DNA from: JAXLQL01 sp046331625
Lineage (GTDB): Bacteria > Acidobacteriota > Terriglobia > Bryobacterales > Bryobacteraceae
Length of the DNA: 64,000 nucleotides
NCBI GenBank assembly: GCA_046331625.1
Contig: JAXLQL010000003.1
Span: 372,001 to 436,000, forward strand
Direction: 5' to 3'
In this document: positions 1-8,287 of the stretch, one piece after another
Numbering within the stretch: position 1 is the first letter of the stretch
Layout of the letters: every line of letters starts with the position of its first letter
The notes under the pieces: model-generated
The model's input: only the letters and a program-made list of their open reading frames with translations
Told to the model about the DNA's origin: nothing
Databases searched by the model: none
Made by a program: the position numbers and the translations under genes

Positions 1-167
1 AGCGGTATGGTCCGAATTCGTATAACCCTCTGAAAGCAGGAGGCATAAACGCTCACAGAACTCTTTAAGACTTTTGCAATGACTTCTCGAGGACTCCGTG
101 CGGCCACATGCGGCAAGCTCGATTCCGGTAGGTCAATCTTACCAACTTTTCCACAAAGGAGATCGAC
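1..167. other. intergenic leader upstream of the esterase gene
   Basis: I see no convincing gene here. A short open frame on the minus strand extends from position 304 into this stretch but lies mostly antisense to the esterase start and has no family features. The only clear signal is an AAAGGAG ribosome-binding site ending a few bases before the ATG at 168. No complete promoter could be recognised. Confidence 0.5.
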
Positions 168-1292
168 ATGTTTCGCGCACCTTCCAGATTGTTTACGGCC
201 GCAACCGTGGCTGTGGTTTCAGCCCTTGCCCAGGCCCAACGAAGCCCAATCATCAACCCTGACGGATCGGCGACGTTTACCCTGACGGCGCCTAACGCAG
301 ACAAGGTCTACGTCGGCGGCGAGTTCGACGACAAGGTCAACCGGCCTCCGGGGGCCTTGATGACGAAAGACGCCAAAGGCGTGTGGAGCTACACCACGGC
401 TCCGCTGGTACCGGGCGTCTACTACTACGGTTTCTCGGTGGACGGGCTGTTCACCATCGACCCGAACAACACGCGGTATCGCCCGTTCATCCGGCAGACT
501 CCGCTGAACAACACGATGGAGATCCGCGGGGAAGCGCCGTTCGTTTGGGACATTGCGCCCGACACGCCGCGCGGCGAGGTCCACTTCGAAGAGTTCCGTT
601 CGGCGACGCTCGGCCGTTTCGCCAACGCCTACGTCTACACGCCGCCCAGCTACGCGGCGGAGTACTCGCGCACGTATCCGGTGCTGTACCTTTTGCACGG
701 TGCCAGCACGGGCGAACTCGGCGACACATCTCGGGAATGGGTGATGGCGGGCTACGCGAATCGCATCATGGACAACCTCATCGCGGCAGGCAAGGCGAAG
801 GAAATGATCGTGGTGATGGTGGATAGCCAGACGCCGGGAGCAAGTCCGAACCTGACGTTGCTCGCTTCGTATGAGTTGTTCGAGAAGTACTTGTTGACAG
901 AAGTGATTCCGCTGGTGCAGAGCCGTTACCGTACGGCCACTGGCAAGGAGAATCGATATCTAGCCGGCCTGTCTCGTGGAGGTACGCAGACCTTCCACGT
1001 AGGATTCCGCAATCCGAGCCTGTTTAGCGCGCTTGGGGCGTTCAGCATCTCGGTACCCACCACCTATCCTGACGCCTATCCGGGCGCCGACGCGGCAGCG
1101 TTGAACGAAGCGTTTCGGCTGATCTACTACAGTTGCGGAACCGAAGACTCCGATCAGCGGCCGGGCTATGACCGCAGCACTGCGATGCTCGTGCAACGTG
1201 GAATCCGATTCGATGCGGCGAACTATCCGGGCGGGCACATCTGGCATGTCTGGCGGAACTCGCTGGCCGAGTTCGTGAGCAAGCTGAAGTAA
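168..1292 (+). CDS. secreted esterase, enterochelin-esterase/feruloyl-esterase type
   Basis: This 374-residue protein is a predicted exported alpha/beta-hydrolase. Residues 1-23 form a Sec signal peptide ending near AQAQ. Residues 25-120 resemble the early-set/CBM48-like beta-sandwich that precedes many esterases of this family (GGEFDD, YYYGFSVDG). The C-terminal hydrolase carries YPVLYLLHG (oxyanion region), the nucleophile elbow GLSRGG with Ser269, and a GGHIWHVWR end with His357 as probable catalytic histidine. Family members cut ester bonds in siderophores or in feruloylated and acetylated xylan; the substrate here is unknown. The start is fixed by an AAAGGAG site. A PEP-CTERM protein follows 21 bases downstream, so the two may be cotranscribed. 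Confidence 0.85.
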   Translation: MFRAPSRLFTAATVAVVSALAQAQRSPIINPDGSATFTLTAPNADKVYVGGEFDDKVNRPPGALMTKDAKGVWSYTTAPLVPGVYYYGFSVDGLFTIDPNNTRYRPFIRQTPLNNTMEIRGEAPFVWDIAPDTPRGEVHFEEFRSATLGRFANAYVYTPPSYAAEYSRTYPVLYLLHGASTGELGDTSREWVMAGYANRIMDNLIAAGKAKEMIVVMVDSQTPGASPNLTLLASYELFEKYLLTEVIPLVQSRYRTATGKENRYLAGLSRGGTQTFHVGFRNPSLFSALGAFSISVPTTYPDAYPGADAAALNEAFRLIYYSCGTEDSDQRPGYDRSTAMLVQRGIRFDAANYPGGHIWHVWRNSLAEFVSKLK

Positions 1293-1313
1293 GGGAGCAG
1301 AGGAGGAACGAAC

Positions 1314-2147
1314 ATGAGACGCATCATCTTTGGGGGACTATTGGCGGCGGTTTCGGCAATGGCCGGACCGATGGGCTACGTGATCAACTTCTCCGGGCAG
1401 TTCGGGACGATGGACCTGACCACAGGCGCCTTCACTCCACTGGGACCCGGAGTCGCTTCGAACAGCGCCGGCGGCCTTGCCGGCGCTCCAGGCGGTCCGT
1501 TCTACGGCGTGGACGCAAGCGGAAACCTGCTGCGATTTTCCACGAGCGGAGCGGTGACCACGGTAGGTGATACGGGCACGGGGGCAAGCGTGGGTCCGAA
1601 CGGGATCAGCGTGCTGGGCGGCCTCACCACGGGCACCGTTTATGCGCTGGATTTCTCGAATCGATTGTTCTCAGTGAACACGTCGACGGCGGCGCTCTCG
1701 AATCTGGGGACGCTGGCGCTGCCCCCTGCTGAGCAACAGTACGACGGCAACATGGTAACGAGCTTGAATGGCGACGGCCAGTTCCTCTACTACACGCTCG
1801 ATATCGTGGATGGGCCGAACGCGATCAGCCCGACGCTGTATCGGATCGACCCTTCGACGCTGGCGATCACGAGCCACGCGCTGACCGGGCTTTCGGGGCG
1901 TATCATCGGGTCGGGATTCGTGGGCGGCCTCTTCTACGGATTCACCGAAGTGGGCCAAATCATCCGCATCGACAAGCTGACTGGCGCAACCACCGTGGTG
2001 GGCATGTATGACTCGGGCGTGCCTCCGGATGGAGGTCCGCCGTTCACGGGAGTGTTCGGAGTGGTGGGCACTCCGGAACCCGGTACGGTGTGGCTTTCGA
2101 TGGGCGGACTGATGGCTCTCGCTGCGCGCCGGTTCCGAAGGGCGTAG
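1314..2147 (+). CDS. PEP-CTERM sorting domain protein
   Basis: This 277-residue protein has an N-terminal signal peptide (MRRIIFGGLLAAVSAMAGP), a central region rich in Gly, Thr and Ser with repeated short beta-propeller-like blocks (LYRIDPSTLA, IIRIDKLTGATT), and a C-terminal tripartite sorting signal: the PEP motif TPEPGT, a hydrophobic helix WLSMGGLMALAA, and a basic tail RRFRRA. That signal is recognised by exosortase/archaeosortase-type transpeptidases, so the protein is probably processed at the membrane and released or attached to extracellular matrix. No exosortase gene is in this window. The propeller-like body may bind sugars or proteins, but its job is not known. An AGAGGAGG-type ribosome-binding site lies just upstream. 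Confidence 0.85.
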   Translation: MRRIIFGGLLAAVSAMAGPMGYVINFSGQFGTMDLTTGAFTPLGPGVASNSAGGLAGAPGGPFYGVDASGNLLRFSTSGAVTTVGDTGTGASVGPNGISVLGGLTTGTVYALDFSNRLFSVNTSTAALSNLGTLALPPAEQQYDGNMVTSLNGDGQFLYYTLDIVDGPNAISPTLYRIDPSTLAITSHALTGLSGRIIGSGFVGGLFYGFTEVGQIIRIDKLTGATTVVGMYDSGVPPDGGPPFTGVFGVVGTPEPGTVWLSMGGLMALAARRFRRA

Positions 2148-2202
2148 GTTCTCGGGTTGAATGCCGGCTGATCCTGAACAGGGCAAGGACGGCAGGCGTT
2201 CG

Positions 2203-2240
2203 GGCTCCGCCTCGTGCATGGTGCGCAGCGAGGCGGAGCC
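2203..2240 (+). terminator. 12-bp perfect inverted repeat, possible terminator or attenuator
   Basis: GGCTCCGCCTCG at 2203-2214 is the exact reverse complement of CGAGGCGGAGCC at 2229-2240, with a 14-base loop. It lies between the PEP-CTERM gene and the sulfatase start. There is no downstream T-run, so it is not a classical intrinsic terminator. It could end the upstream transcript with help from a factor, or fold in the sulfatase leader; its 3' arm ends 21 bases before the ATG. Confidence 0.5.
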
Positions 2241-2261
2241 AACAATGATAGGGGTGCTAGC

Positions 2262-3755
2262 ATGTCTCGCATGCTTACCCGCCGTTCCGCGCTCAGCATG
2301 GCCGCCGCACCCCTGGTTGCGCAGCAATCGCGCACGCGCCGCAACGTGGTCTTTGTTCTGACCGACGACCATCGCTATGACGCGATGGGTTTTCTGAAAG
2401 GGCAGGAGTGGCTCGAGACTCCGCATCTCGATTCACTGGCGCGAGACGGCGCGCACTTGCAGAACGCCTTCGTGACGACGGCGCTGTGTTCGCCTTCGCG
2501 CGCGACGATTCTCACGGGAACGTACGCACACCGGCACAAGATCGTCGACAACAACACGCCGATTCCACGGGGCACGCGGTTCTTCCCGGAGTTGCTGCGG
2601 AAGGCGGGATACAAGACCGGATTCTTCGGCAAGTGGCACATGGGCGGCGTGGATGATTCGCCGCAGGCGGGCTTCGATCAATGGGTGAGCTTCAAGGGCC
2701 AAGGCACGTATCTTCCGAGCGCCGACGGCATCAACGTGAACGGCAAGAAAGTTCCGCAGAAGGGATACATCACTGACGAGCTCACTGACTACGCGCTCGA
2801 CTGGGCTGGGGCGTTGCGCAAAGACCAACCCTTCTTCATGTACCTGAGCCACAAAGCCGTGCATGCCGACTTCGTGCCGGCCGCGCGCCACAAGGGCAAG
2901 TACGCCGGCAAGAAATTCCAGCCGCCGCAGACACAGGATCCGGCGGCCGTTCGCAATGCTCCGATGTGGGTGCGCAATCAGCGCAACTCGTGGCACGGGG
3001 TGGACTATCCGTATCACTCGTCTCTTGACATCGAAGATTACTATCGCCAGTACGCCGAAACGTTGTGCGGAGTGGATGAGAGCCTCGGGCGTGTGCTCGA
3101 TTTTCTGCGGCAGCGCGGGCAACTGGATTCCACGCTCATCGTGTACATGGGCGACAACGGGTTCGCGTTCGGGGAGCATGGGTTGATCGACAAGCGCACT
3201 GCGTATGAAGAGTCAATGCGCGTGCCGATGTTGGCGCGATGTCCGGAATTGTTCGGGGGCGGCAAGACCGTGAAAGAGGTGGTGGCCAATCTCGACATCA
3301 TGCCCACGGTGCTGGAAGCGGCCGGTGTTTCCGCGCCCGCCGGACTCGATGGGGCGAGCTTCCTTCCGCTGCTCCAAGGTAAGCAGACCAAGTGGCGCAA
3401 CGAGTTCCTCTACGAATACTACTGGGAGCGGAATTTCCCGCAGACTCCGACAGTGCATGCGCTGCGGGGCGATCGCTACAAGTACATCCACTTTCACGGC
3501 ATCTGGGATATCGACGAGTTGTACGATCTCGAGCGCGATCCGCTCGAGACGACGAACCTCATCGATTCGGCCGAGCATCGCGAGATCGTGCGGACGATGA
3601 ACCGGCGCTTGTTCGAGATCTTGTCGGGCACGGGGGGCATGCAGATCTCGTTGTATCCCGATAGCGGTGCGCAGATGAGCTTGCGAAACCCCGATAAGCC
3701 CGGGAATGCGGCATTTCCTTCTGGACTGGTGCGAAAGCCCGTGCGGCCTCGATGA
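2262..3755 (+). CDS. Tat-exported type I sulfatase
   Basis: This arylsulfatase-family hydrolase (497 residues from the chosen start) should remove sulfate esters from carbohydrates outside the cytoplasm. The N-terminus MSRMLTRRSALSM has a twin-arginine motif followed by a hydrophobic stretch. NVVFVLTDDHRYD is the N-terminal metal-binding motif with the paired Asp. CSPSR, with Cys76, is the C-x-P-x-R signature whose cysteine must be converted to formylglycine by a sulfatase-modifying enzyme. GFFGKWHMGG and YMGDNG are further conserved active-site blocks. The ATG at 2262 is preferred over the in-frame ATG at 2214, because the latter would add 16 residues before the Tat signal and lies inside the inverted repeat. 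No modifying enzyme is present in the window. Sulfated polysaccharide as substrate is an inference. Confidence 0.9.
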   Translation: MSRMLTRRSALSMAAAPLVAQQSRTRRNVVFVLTDDHRYDAMGFLKGQEWLETPHLDSLARDGAHLQNAFVTTALCSPSRATILTGTYAHRHKIVDNNTPIPRGTRFFPELLRKAGYKTGFFGKWHMGGVDDSPQAGFDQWVSFKGQGTYLPSADGINVNGKKVPQKGYITDELTDYALDWAGALRKDQPFFMYLSHKAVHADFVPAARHKGKYAGKKFQPPQTQDPAAVRNAPMWVRNQRNSWHGVDYPYHSSLDIEDYYRQYAETLCGVDESLGRVLDFLRQRGQLDSTLIVYMGDNGFAFGEHGLIDKRTAYEESMRVPMLARCPELFGGGKTVKEVVANLDIMPTVLEAAGVSAPAGLDGASFLPLLQGKQTKWRNEFLYEYYWERNFPQTPTVHALRGDRYKYIHFHGIWDIDELYDLERDPLETTNLIDSAEHREIVRTMNRRLFEILSGTGGMQISLYPDSGAQMSLRNPDKPGNAAFPSGLVRKPVRPR

Positions 3756-3789
3756 CGGGATGCCAAAGGCCGTTTGGTAGGCTGAAAGC

Positions 3790-4407
3790 ATGGTTGCTCG
3801 CCTCGGTTTGCACATGTGTGCGCTGGGCGTGTTGTCCGTGTTGGCGGGGCAGGTGATCGAGTTCGAGTCCGGTGGTCTGCGTTATCAGACGCTGACCAAG
3901 AACGGCGTGACGGTGATGTTCGCGCCGCTGCCCCACCCGGTGCGCGGATACTCGATTCTGCAGATCGCGATCTCGAACGGGTCGGGCCGGCCGTGGAACT
4001 TCAAGCCGGCGGACTTCAAGTATCTTCGCCAAGACGGCGCCGAGTTGCCCGCCGTGGCGGCGAAAGACGTGGTGCAGGAGTTCATGCATCACGGCGGCCG
4101 TGAGGACGTGATCAAGCTGGTGACGGCGTACGAAGGCAGCTTGTATGGACTGCCGAAGATCCAGTCGACGAACGGATACGAGGTGCGGCGGCAGTCGGTG
4201 ATGGCGGATGCCACCAACACGCGGTTGAAGGCGGCGGCCGCGGCTTCGGCGATCGTGCTGGTGCCGGTGCGGCTGAAGGCTGGCGAATCCACTGACGGCG
4301 CGGTGTTCTTCAGCACGGGTGGAAAGCCACTGGGTCCGGGCAAGCTCATTGTGGAAGGTGCGGGCAGCGTGTTCACGTTCCAGAACGGCGAGCATCCGGC
4401 GCCATAG
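3790..4407 (+). CDS. secreted protein of unknown function
   Basis: I do not recognise this 205-residue protein. It begins with a probable signal peptide (MVARLGLHMCALGVLSVLAG) and then reads as a soluble, mostly beta-rich domain with no cysteine pairs or catalytic signature. Phrases such as VIEFESGGLRYQTLTKNGV and ILQIAISNGSGRPWNFKP look like an immunoglobulin-like or DUF4352-like extracytoplasmic fold in which a ligand or partner is bound. It lies 34 bases after the sulfatase and 63 bases before the sigma factor, so it may belong to either unit. The start follows a purine-rich GCTGAAAGC stretch. Confidence 0.65.
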   Translation: MVARLGLHMCALGVLSVLAGQVIEFESGGLRYQTLTKNGVTVMFAPLPHPVRGYSILQIAISNGSGRPWNFKPADFKYLRQDGAELPAVAAKDVVQEFMHHGGREDVIKLVTAYEGSLYGLPKIQSTNGYEVRRQSVMADATNTRLKAAAAASAIVLVPVRLKAGESTDGAVFFSTGGKPLGPGKLIVEGAGSVFTFQNGEHPAP

Positions 4408-4470
4408 CCGGGTGTTGCGTTTTTGCGGGAACTTTTTCGGCTCGGCGCGGGAATACGATACGAGAAGCCG

Positions 4471-5016
4471 ATGCGAGACCAAGCGGGTCCGGACGATGCG
4501 GAGTTGCTCGCGCAGAGCCGGCGCGGCAATCAGGACGCGTGGACCGAGTTGTTCCGGCGGCACAGCGGACCGGTGTTCCGCTACCTGGTGCAGATGACAG
4601 CGTCGCCAGCGTTGGCCGAGGAGATCGCGCAAGACACGTTCGTGTTTCTGCTCGATCAGTCGTCGCGATTCCGGCCCGAGCGAGGCATGCTGCGGCCGTG
4701 GCTGATCGGGGTAGCGCGCAACAAGCTGCAGCGCGCGGTGGAGCGACATCGGCGGTTCGAGCAACTCGATGGCGATTGGGCTGCGGCGCACGACGCCGAT
4801 CGCGACGTGTTGGCTCGCGAAGTGAGGTCTGCGGTGGCGGAGTTGCCGCCGGAGTTCCGCGAAGTAGTGGTGCTGTGCGAGCTCGAAGAGTTGGACTACG
4901 CCGAAGCGGCGCAGGTGCTGGGGTGTCCGGTGGGGACGGTGCGGTCAAGGCTGTACCGAGCGCGCCGGATGCTGATGAAGGCGCTAGCGCCGGGGCAGAA
5001 AGGATGCTTGCGATGA
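4471..5016 (+). CDS. ECF-type RNA polymerase sigma factor
   Basis: This sigma-70 family factor of 181 residues has only regions 2 and 4, as expected for the extracytoplasmic-function group. Region 2 includes LFRRHSGPVFRYLVQM, the core-binding AEEIAQDTFVFLL and RPWLIGVARN. Region 4 includes LPPEFREVVVLCELEEL and the helix-turn-helix AAQVLGCPVGTVRSRLYRAR. The frame stays open upstream to a TTG at 4423, but the ATG at 4471 gives the normal N-terminal length and a better leader. The stop codon overlaps the next gene's ATG (ATGA), and that gene is an anti-sigma factor, so the pair forms a regulatory switch, probably sensing an envelope signal. Confidence 0.93.
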   Translation: MRDQAGPDDAELLAQSRRGNQDAWTELFRRHSGPVFRYLVQMTASPALAEEIAQDTFVFLLDQSSRFRPERGMLRPWLIGVARNKLQRAVERHRRFEQLDGDWAAAHDADRDVLAREVRSAVAELPPEFREVVVLCELEELDYAEAAQVLGCPVGTVRSRLYRARRMLMKALAPGQKGCLR

Positions 5017-5558
5017 ACTGCGAAACGTTCCAGCGGGAGGCGATGGATTGGGCACGGCGGCGGTTGCTTCCGCCCGAAGCCGGCGAGCATCGAAGCACGT
5101 GCGGGGTGTGCGCGGCCGTTTGGGATCGCGAGACGGCGCTCTCGGCGGCGCTCGGCGATTTGCAGGATGTGCCGGGTCCGGCGCCGCGATTCGAAGCGGC
5201 TGTTCTGGAACAGTGGAAGCGGCGGCAATCTTCGCGTTGGCGATGGCCCGTGGCTTGGGCCGCGGCTGCGGCGGCGGCGCTGCTGGTGGCGATTTTGATT
5301 TCGCGACGCCAGCCGCCGGCGCGCGCGCAGTTCGAAACTCTCGATTTCTTACCGCTCCGCGCAGGGCCGGTGTTCGTGCCCGGAGAGTCCGCGCGATTGG
5401 TGCGGATCCGGTTGCGGAGCTCGGAGGCGCGAAGGTTCGGGCTTCCGGTGAGTGTGGATGGGGACGCGCGTCCAGTGGATGCCGAAGTGTGGATCGGCGA
5501 AGACGGTGCGGCGCGCGCGGTGCGATTTCTTCCCGTGAGTGAAACAGTAAAGGAGTAA
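5013..5558 (+). CDS. zinc-finger anti-sigma factor, membrane anchored
   Basis: This 181-residue protein is the probable antagonist of the sigma factor encoded just upstream. An N-terminal anti-sigma zinc-finger motif H-x3-C-x2-C is present (His26, Cys30, Cys33), followed by a basic segment (RRQSSRWRW) and one transmembrane helix near residues 74-93 (WPVAWAAAAAAALLVAILIS). The C-terminal half, about 85 residues, would be periplasmic and could receive the signal. The ATG at 5013 overlaps the sigma-factor stop as ATGA; an in-frame ATG at 5004 is an alternative. The C-terminal domain has no family I recognise. Confidence 0.85.
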   Translation: MNCETFQREAMDWARRRLLPPEAGEHRSTCGVCAAVWDRETALSAALGDLQDVPGPAPRFEAAVLEQWKRRQSSRWRWPVAWAAAAAAALLVAILISRRQPPARAQFETLDFLPLRAGPVFVPGESARLVRIRLRSSEARRFGLPVSVDGDARPVDAEVWIGEDGAARAVRFLPVSETVKE

Positions 5559-5562
5559 TGAC

Positions 5563-6471
5563 ATGATGCAGTGGAGATGTTTCGGGCTGGGATTGGCCGC
5601 GGCTGGCCTGATTCTGGCGCAGCCGCACACGGTTACGATCACGCAGGGTGGGCCAGCCCACGGATTCGAGTTCATCGCCGCGGACGGGATGATGCCGGGC
5701 AAGGTGGTAACCGGTGCACCATACAGCGCCGAGGGCGTCACTGATTACGTGCAGACGCTCGCCGATGGGACGCGGATCACGCGGCGGTCGACGAATCGGG
5801 TCGTGCGGGATAGCCAGGGCCGCACGCGCGACGAGCGCACCATGCCGGCGATCGGCCCGTGGGCGTCGTCAGGTGAGGCCCCGCGCATCGTGACGATCAT
5901 GGATCCGGTGGCGAAGGAGATGATCGTATTGAACGAACGCGAAAAGGTGGCGGCCAAGCACAAGCTGCCCGATTTTGGCCACGTGGCGGTGGGTGAGAAG
6001 GTGGCCGCTTTCACGGCGGCGCGGCCAGTGGGAGCTACCTTCCACACGATGGCGGACCCTCCTGCCGGGGGAGTTGGCGGTGTTGCCATGGCATCGCAAT
6101 CGGTGATGGTGTTCCACCGCTCCGATGGCGGCGATGGAAAAGAAGAAGCGCTCGGCAAGCAGACGCTGGAGGGCTTGGTTTGCGAAGGCAAGCGATTCTC
6201 GCACTCGATCCCGGCCGGTGAGGTGGGCAACGATCGTCCGATGACAACGACGATCGAGCGTTGGACCTCGGCTGACTTGCAGGTGCTGGTTCGGTCCACT
6301 ACGAAGGATCCGATGTCGGGCGAGACGACCTATCGGTTGACCAGCGTCAGCCGCGCCGAGCCCGCCCGGACGCTGTTCGCGATACCGGCCGAGTACACGG
6401 TGCGGGAAGAGAAGCCCGCGCCAATGCGGATCCACGAGGTGATCGTGAAGGAGAAGGCGAGAGAGAAGTAA
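5563..6471 (+). CDS. secreted protein of unknown function in the sigma/anti-sigma operon
   Basis: The 302-residue product has a signal peptide (MMQWRCFGLGLAAAGLILAQ) and no other hydrophobic segment, so it should be periplasmic or secreted. Typical blocks are TLADGTRITRRSTNRVVRD and SQGRTRDERT near residues 65-95, a type I have seen in uncharacterised acidobacterial secreted proteins, and a C-terminal part with EVIVKEKA. It starts only 4 bases after the anti-sigma stop, which suggests cotranscription and a role in the stress or signal pathway of that sigma factor, perhaps as an effector or regulator of the sensor. That role is inferred from position only. No enzyme motif is visible. Confidence 0.65.
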   Translation: MMQWRCFGLGLAAAGLILAQPHTVTITQGGPAHGFEFIAADGMMPGKVVTGAPYSAEGVTDYVQTLADGTRITRRSTNRVVRDSQGRTRDERTMPAIGPWASSGEAPRIVTIMDPVAKEMIVLNEREKVAAKHKLPDFGHVAVGEKVAAFTAARPVGATFHTMADPPAGGVGGVAMASQSVMVFHRSDGGDGKEEALGKQTLEGLVCEGKRFSHSIPAGEVGNDRPMTTTIERWTSADLQVLVRSTTKDPMSGETTYRLTSVSRAEPARTLFAIPAEYTVREEKPAPMRIHEVIVKEKAREK

Positions 6472-6555
6472 GGGCACGGCGCGGTTGGCGAAGAAGTGAC
6501 GGAGACCGGCTACCATGGTAGGAACGCGGACGCAACGCCCGCGCCGATCTTTACC

Positions 6556-7389
6556 ATGAGCAAAATCCGCCACCTTCGCCAGCCGGACGTTCCCGCGCTC
6601 ATCGAACTGAGCCGCCAAGCCGGTTGGAACCAAACTGCCGCAGACTGGGAGCGCACCTTGGCGCTGGCCCCGGAAGGCGCGTTCGGCATCGAGTCGAACG
6701 GCCAGATCGTATCGAGCACTACCGTCACTTGCTACGCCGACGATCTCGCTTGGATCGGCATGGTACTTACCGAAAAGTCCCATCGCGGCAAAGGCAATGC
6801 CAAGGCCCTGATGGAGCACGCGCTGAAGTATTGCAAGCAGCGCGGTGTTTCCTGGGCCAAGCTGGATGCGACGGAACTGGGGCGCCCGATCTACGCGAAG
6901 CTGGGATTTCGAGACGAATGCCCGGTGGAGCGGTGGAAGCGCGCAGCCGGCGCTTCGCCAAAGGCGTCCGCGTCACATCTGATTCGCCCCTACATCGTGG
7001 ATCCTTCGTTTGACCGCGCCTACTTCGGTGCGTACCGTGTGCCTCTGCTCAATGCTCTGTTGCGAAGCGGGGACTCGTACTATCGCACCGGATTTGGCTA
7101 TGCGATGTCGCGGCCGGGTGATCTCGCCACGTACTTCGGACCCTGCGTGGTCCGCACGCGCGACGCGGCGCGATTGCTGATCGAGTGCTTCCTCGAAAAA
7201 CATGGTGGGGAAGATGTGTTTTGGGATCTTTTCCCCGACAATTCCGACGCCGTGCAGTTGGCGATCGACTTCGGGTTCCAGCCCGTGCGCCAGTTGACGC
7301 GCATGGTGGCGGCCGTCACGCCCGAGCGTACGCCGCTGCTGCGCCACAACGCGAGCGTGTTCGCGATCGCCGGATTCGAGTACGGATAG
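6556..7389 (+). CDS. GNAT family N-acetyltransferase
   Basis: This 277-residue protein has an N-terminal GNAT fold. The acetyl-CoA binding motif A is at about residues 63-90 (IGMVLTEKSHRGKGNAKALM, with the R-G-K-G-x-A loop), followed by LGRPIYAKLGF, the usual beta-5/alpha-4 block. The C-terminal ~130 residues look like the second acetyltransferase-like domain found in YitH/HolE-type two-domain GNATs. The acceptor substrate cannot be read from the sequence. The ATG at 6556 is chosen over an in-frame GTG at 6496 because conserved sequence begins at MSKIRHLRQPD. The stop codon directly abuts the folP start, so the two are probably cotranscribed. Confidence 0.85.
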   Translation: MSKIRHLRQPDVPALIELSRQAGWNQTAADWERTLALAPEGAFGIESNGQIVSSTTVTCYADDLAWIGMVLTEKSHRGKGNAKALMEHALKYCKQRGVSWAKLDATELGRPIYAKLGFRDECPVERWKRAAGASPKASASHLIRPYIVDPSFDRAYFGAYRVPLLNALLRSGDSYYRTGFGYAMSRPGDLATYFGPCVVRTRDAARLLIECFLEKHGGEDVFWDLFPDNSDAVQLAIDFGFQPVRQLTRMVAAVTPERTPLLRHNASVFAIAGFEYG

Positions 7390-8247
7390 ATGGCACGCAA
7401 ACGCTGCATTTGGAAACTCAAGGATCGCGAGATCCAACTGGGTGACCGCACGCTCCTGATGGGCGTGCTCAACGTGACGCCGGATTCGTTCTCCGATGGC
7501 GGAGCCTTGGTCGATCCGGACCGCGCCTATGCTCACGCGGTTCGCATGGAAGAGGAAGGTGCGGACATCATCGATGTGGGCGCGGAGTCCACGCGGCCGG
7601 GATCGTCGCGGATTTCCGAGGATGAAGAGCTGAAGCGGCTGGTTCCCGTGCTCAAGCGGCTGCGCGGGAAGCTGACGATTCCGATTTCGGTGGATACCTA
7701 CAAGGGGGCAGTGGCCGAGCGAGCAATCGATCTCGGGGCCGAGATCATCAACGATCCTTCGGGTTTGACGTGGGATCCGCAGGTGGCGCGAACGGCGGCT
7801 CTGCGCGATGCGGGTCTGGTGATCAATCACATGCGCGGGACTCCGGATACGTGGGCGAAGATGCCGGCGTTCCACGAGCCCGCCGAGCACGTGGTGGCGG
7901 ACCTTCGTGCCGCGGTGCATCGGGCGGTGCGTGCCGGGCTCGATCCAGCGCGGATCGTGGTGGATCCCGGGTTGGGATTCGGCAAGCGCAAAGAAGAGAA
8001 CTCCCGGTTGATCGCGGAGTTGCAGATGTTGGCGCAGCTCGAAGTGCCGATCCTGGCTGGGCCGTCGCGGAAATCGTTTCTGGCGCAGACCGAGCCCGAG
8101 GCGCTGTTGATGGCGACGGCGGCGGCGGTGGCGTCTTGTGTGCTCAATGGCGCGCATATCGTGCGGGTGCACGATGTGAAGCAGATGATGCCGGTAGTGC
8201 AGGTGGCGGACGCGGTGGCGAGGGGGCGGCCGGAGCCGCGAGACTGA
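7390..8247 (+). CDS. folP: dihydropteroate synthase
   Basis: The enzyme joins p-aminobenzoate to dihydropterin pyrophosphate in folate synthesis and is the target of sulfonamides. The 285-residue length fits. Recognisable blocks are MGVLNVTPDSFSDGG (loop 1), DIIDVGAESTRPGS (loop 2), IPISVDTYK, EIINDPSG, VINHMRG, VVDPGLGFGK and LAGPSRKSF. The usual INDVSG/INDISG appears as INDPSG, a mild change. The start ATG directly follows the acetyltransferase stop. No other folate gene is adjacent. The gene is convergent with the ammonium transporter, 40 bases away. Confidence 0.96.
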   Translation: MARKRCIWKLKDREIQLGDRTLLMGVLNVTPDSFSDGGALVDPDRAYAHAVRMEEEGADIIDVGAESTRPGSSRISEDEELKRLVPVLKRLRGKLTIPISVDTYKGAVAERAIDLGAEIINDPSGLTWDPQVARTAALRDAGLVINHMRGTPDTWAKMPAFHEPAEHVVADLRAAVHRAVRAGLDPARIVVDPGLGFGKRKEENSRLIAELQMLAQLEVPILAGPSRKSFLAQTEPEALLMATAAAVASCVLNGAHIVRVHDVKQMMPVVQVADAVARGRPEPRD

Positions 8248-8287
8248 AGTTCCGCGCTGGCAGAGCTCGCCCCCTACGGAGCCGGGG

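Noticed and set aside
3559..4791. Long minus-strand open frame opposite the secreted protein and sigma-factor genes
   Set aside because: It crosses several well-supported plus-strand genes and has shadow composition rich in Arg and His.
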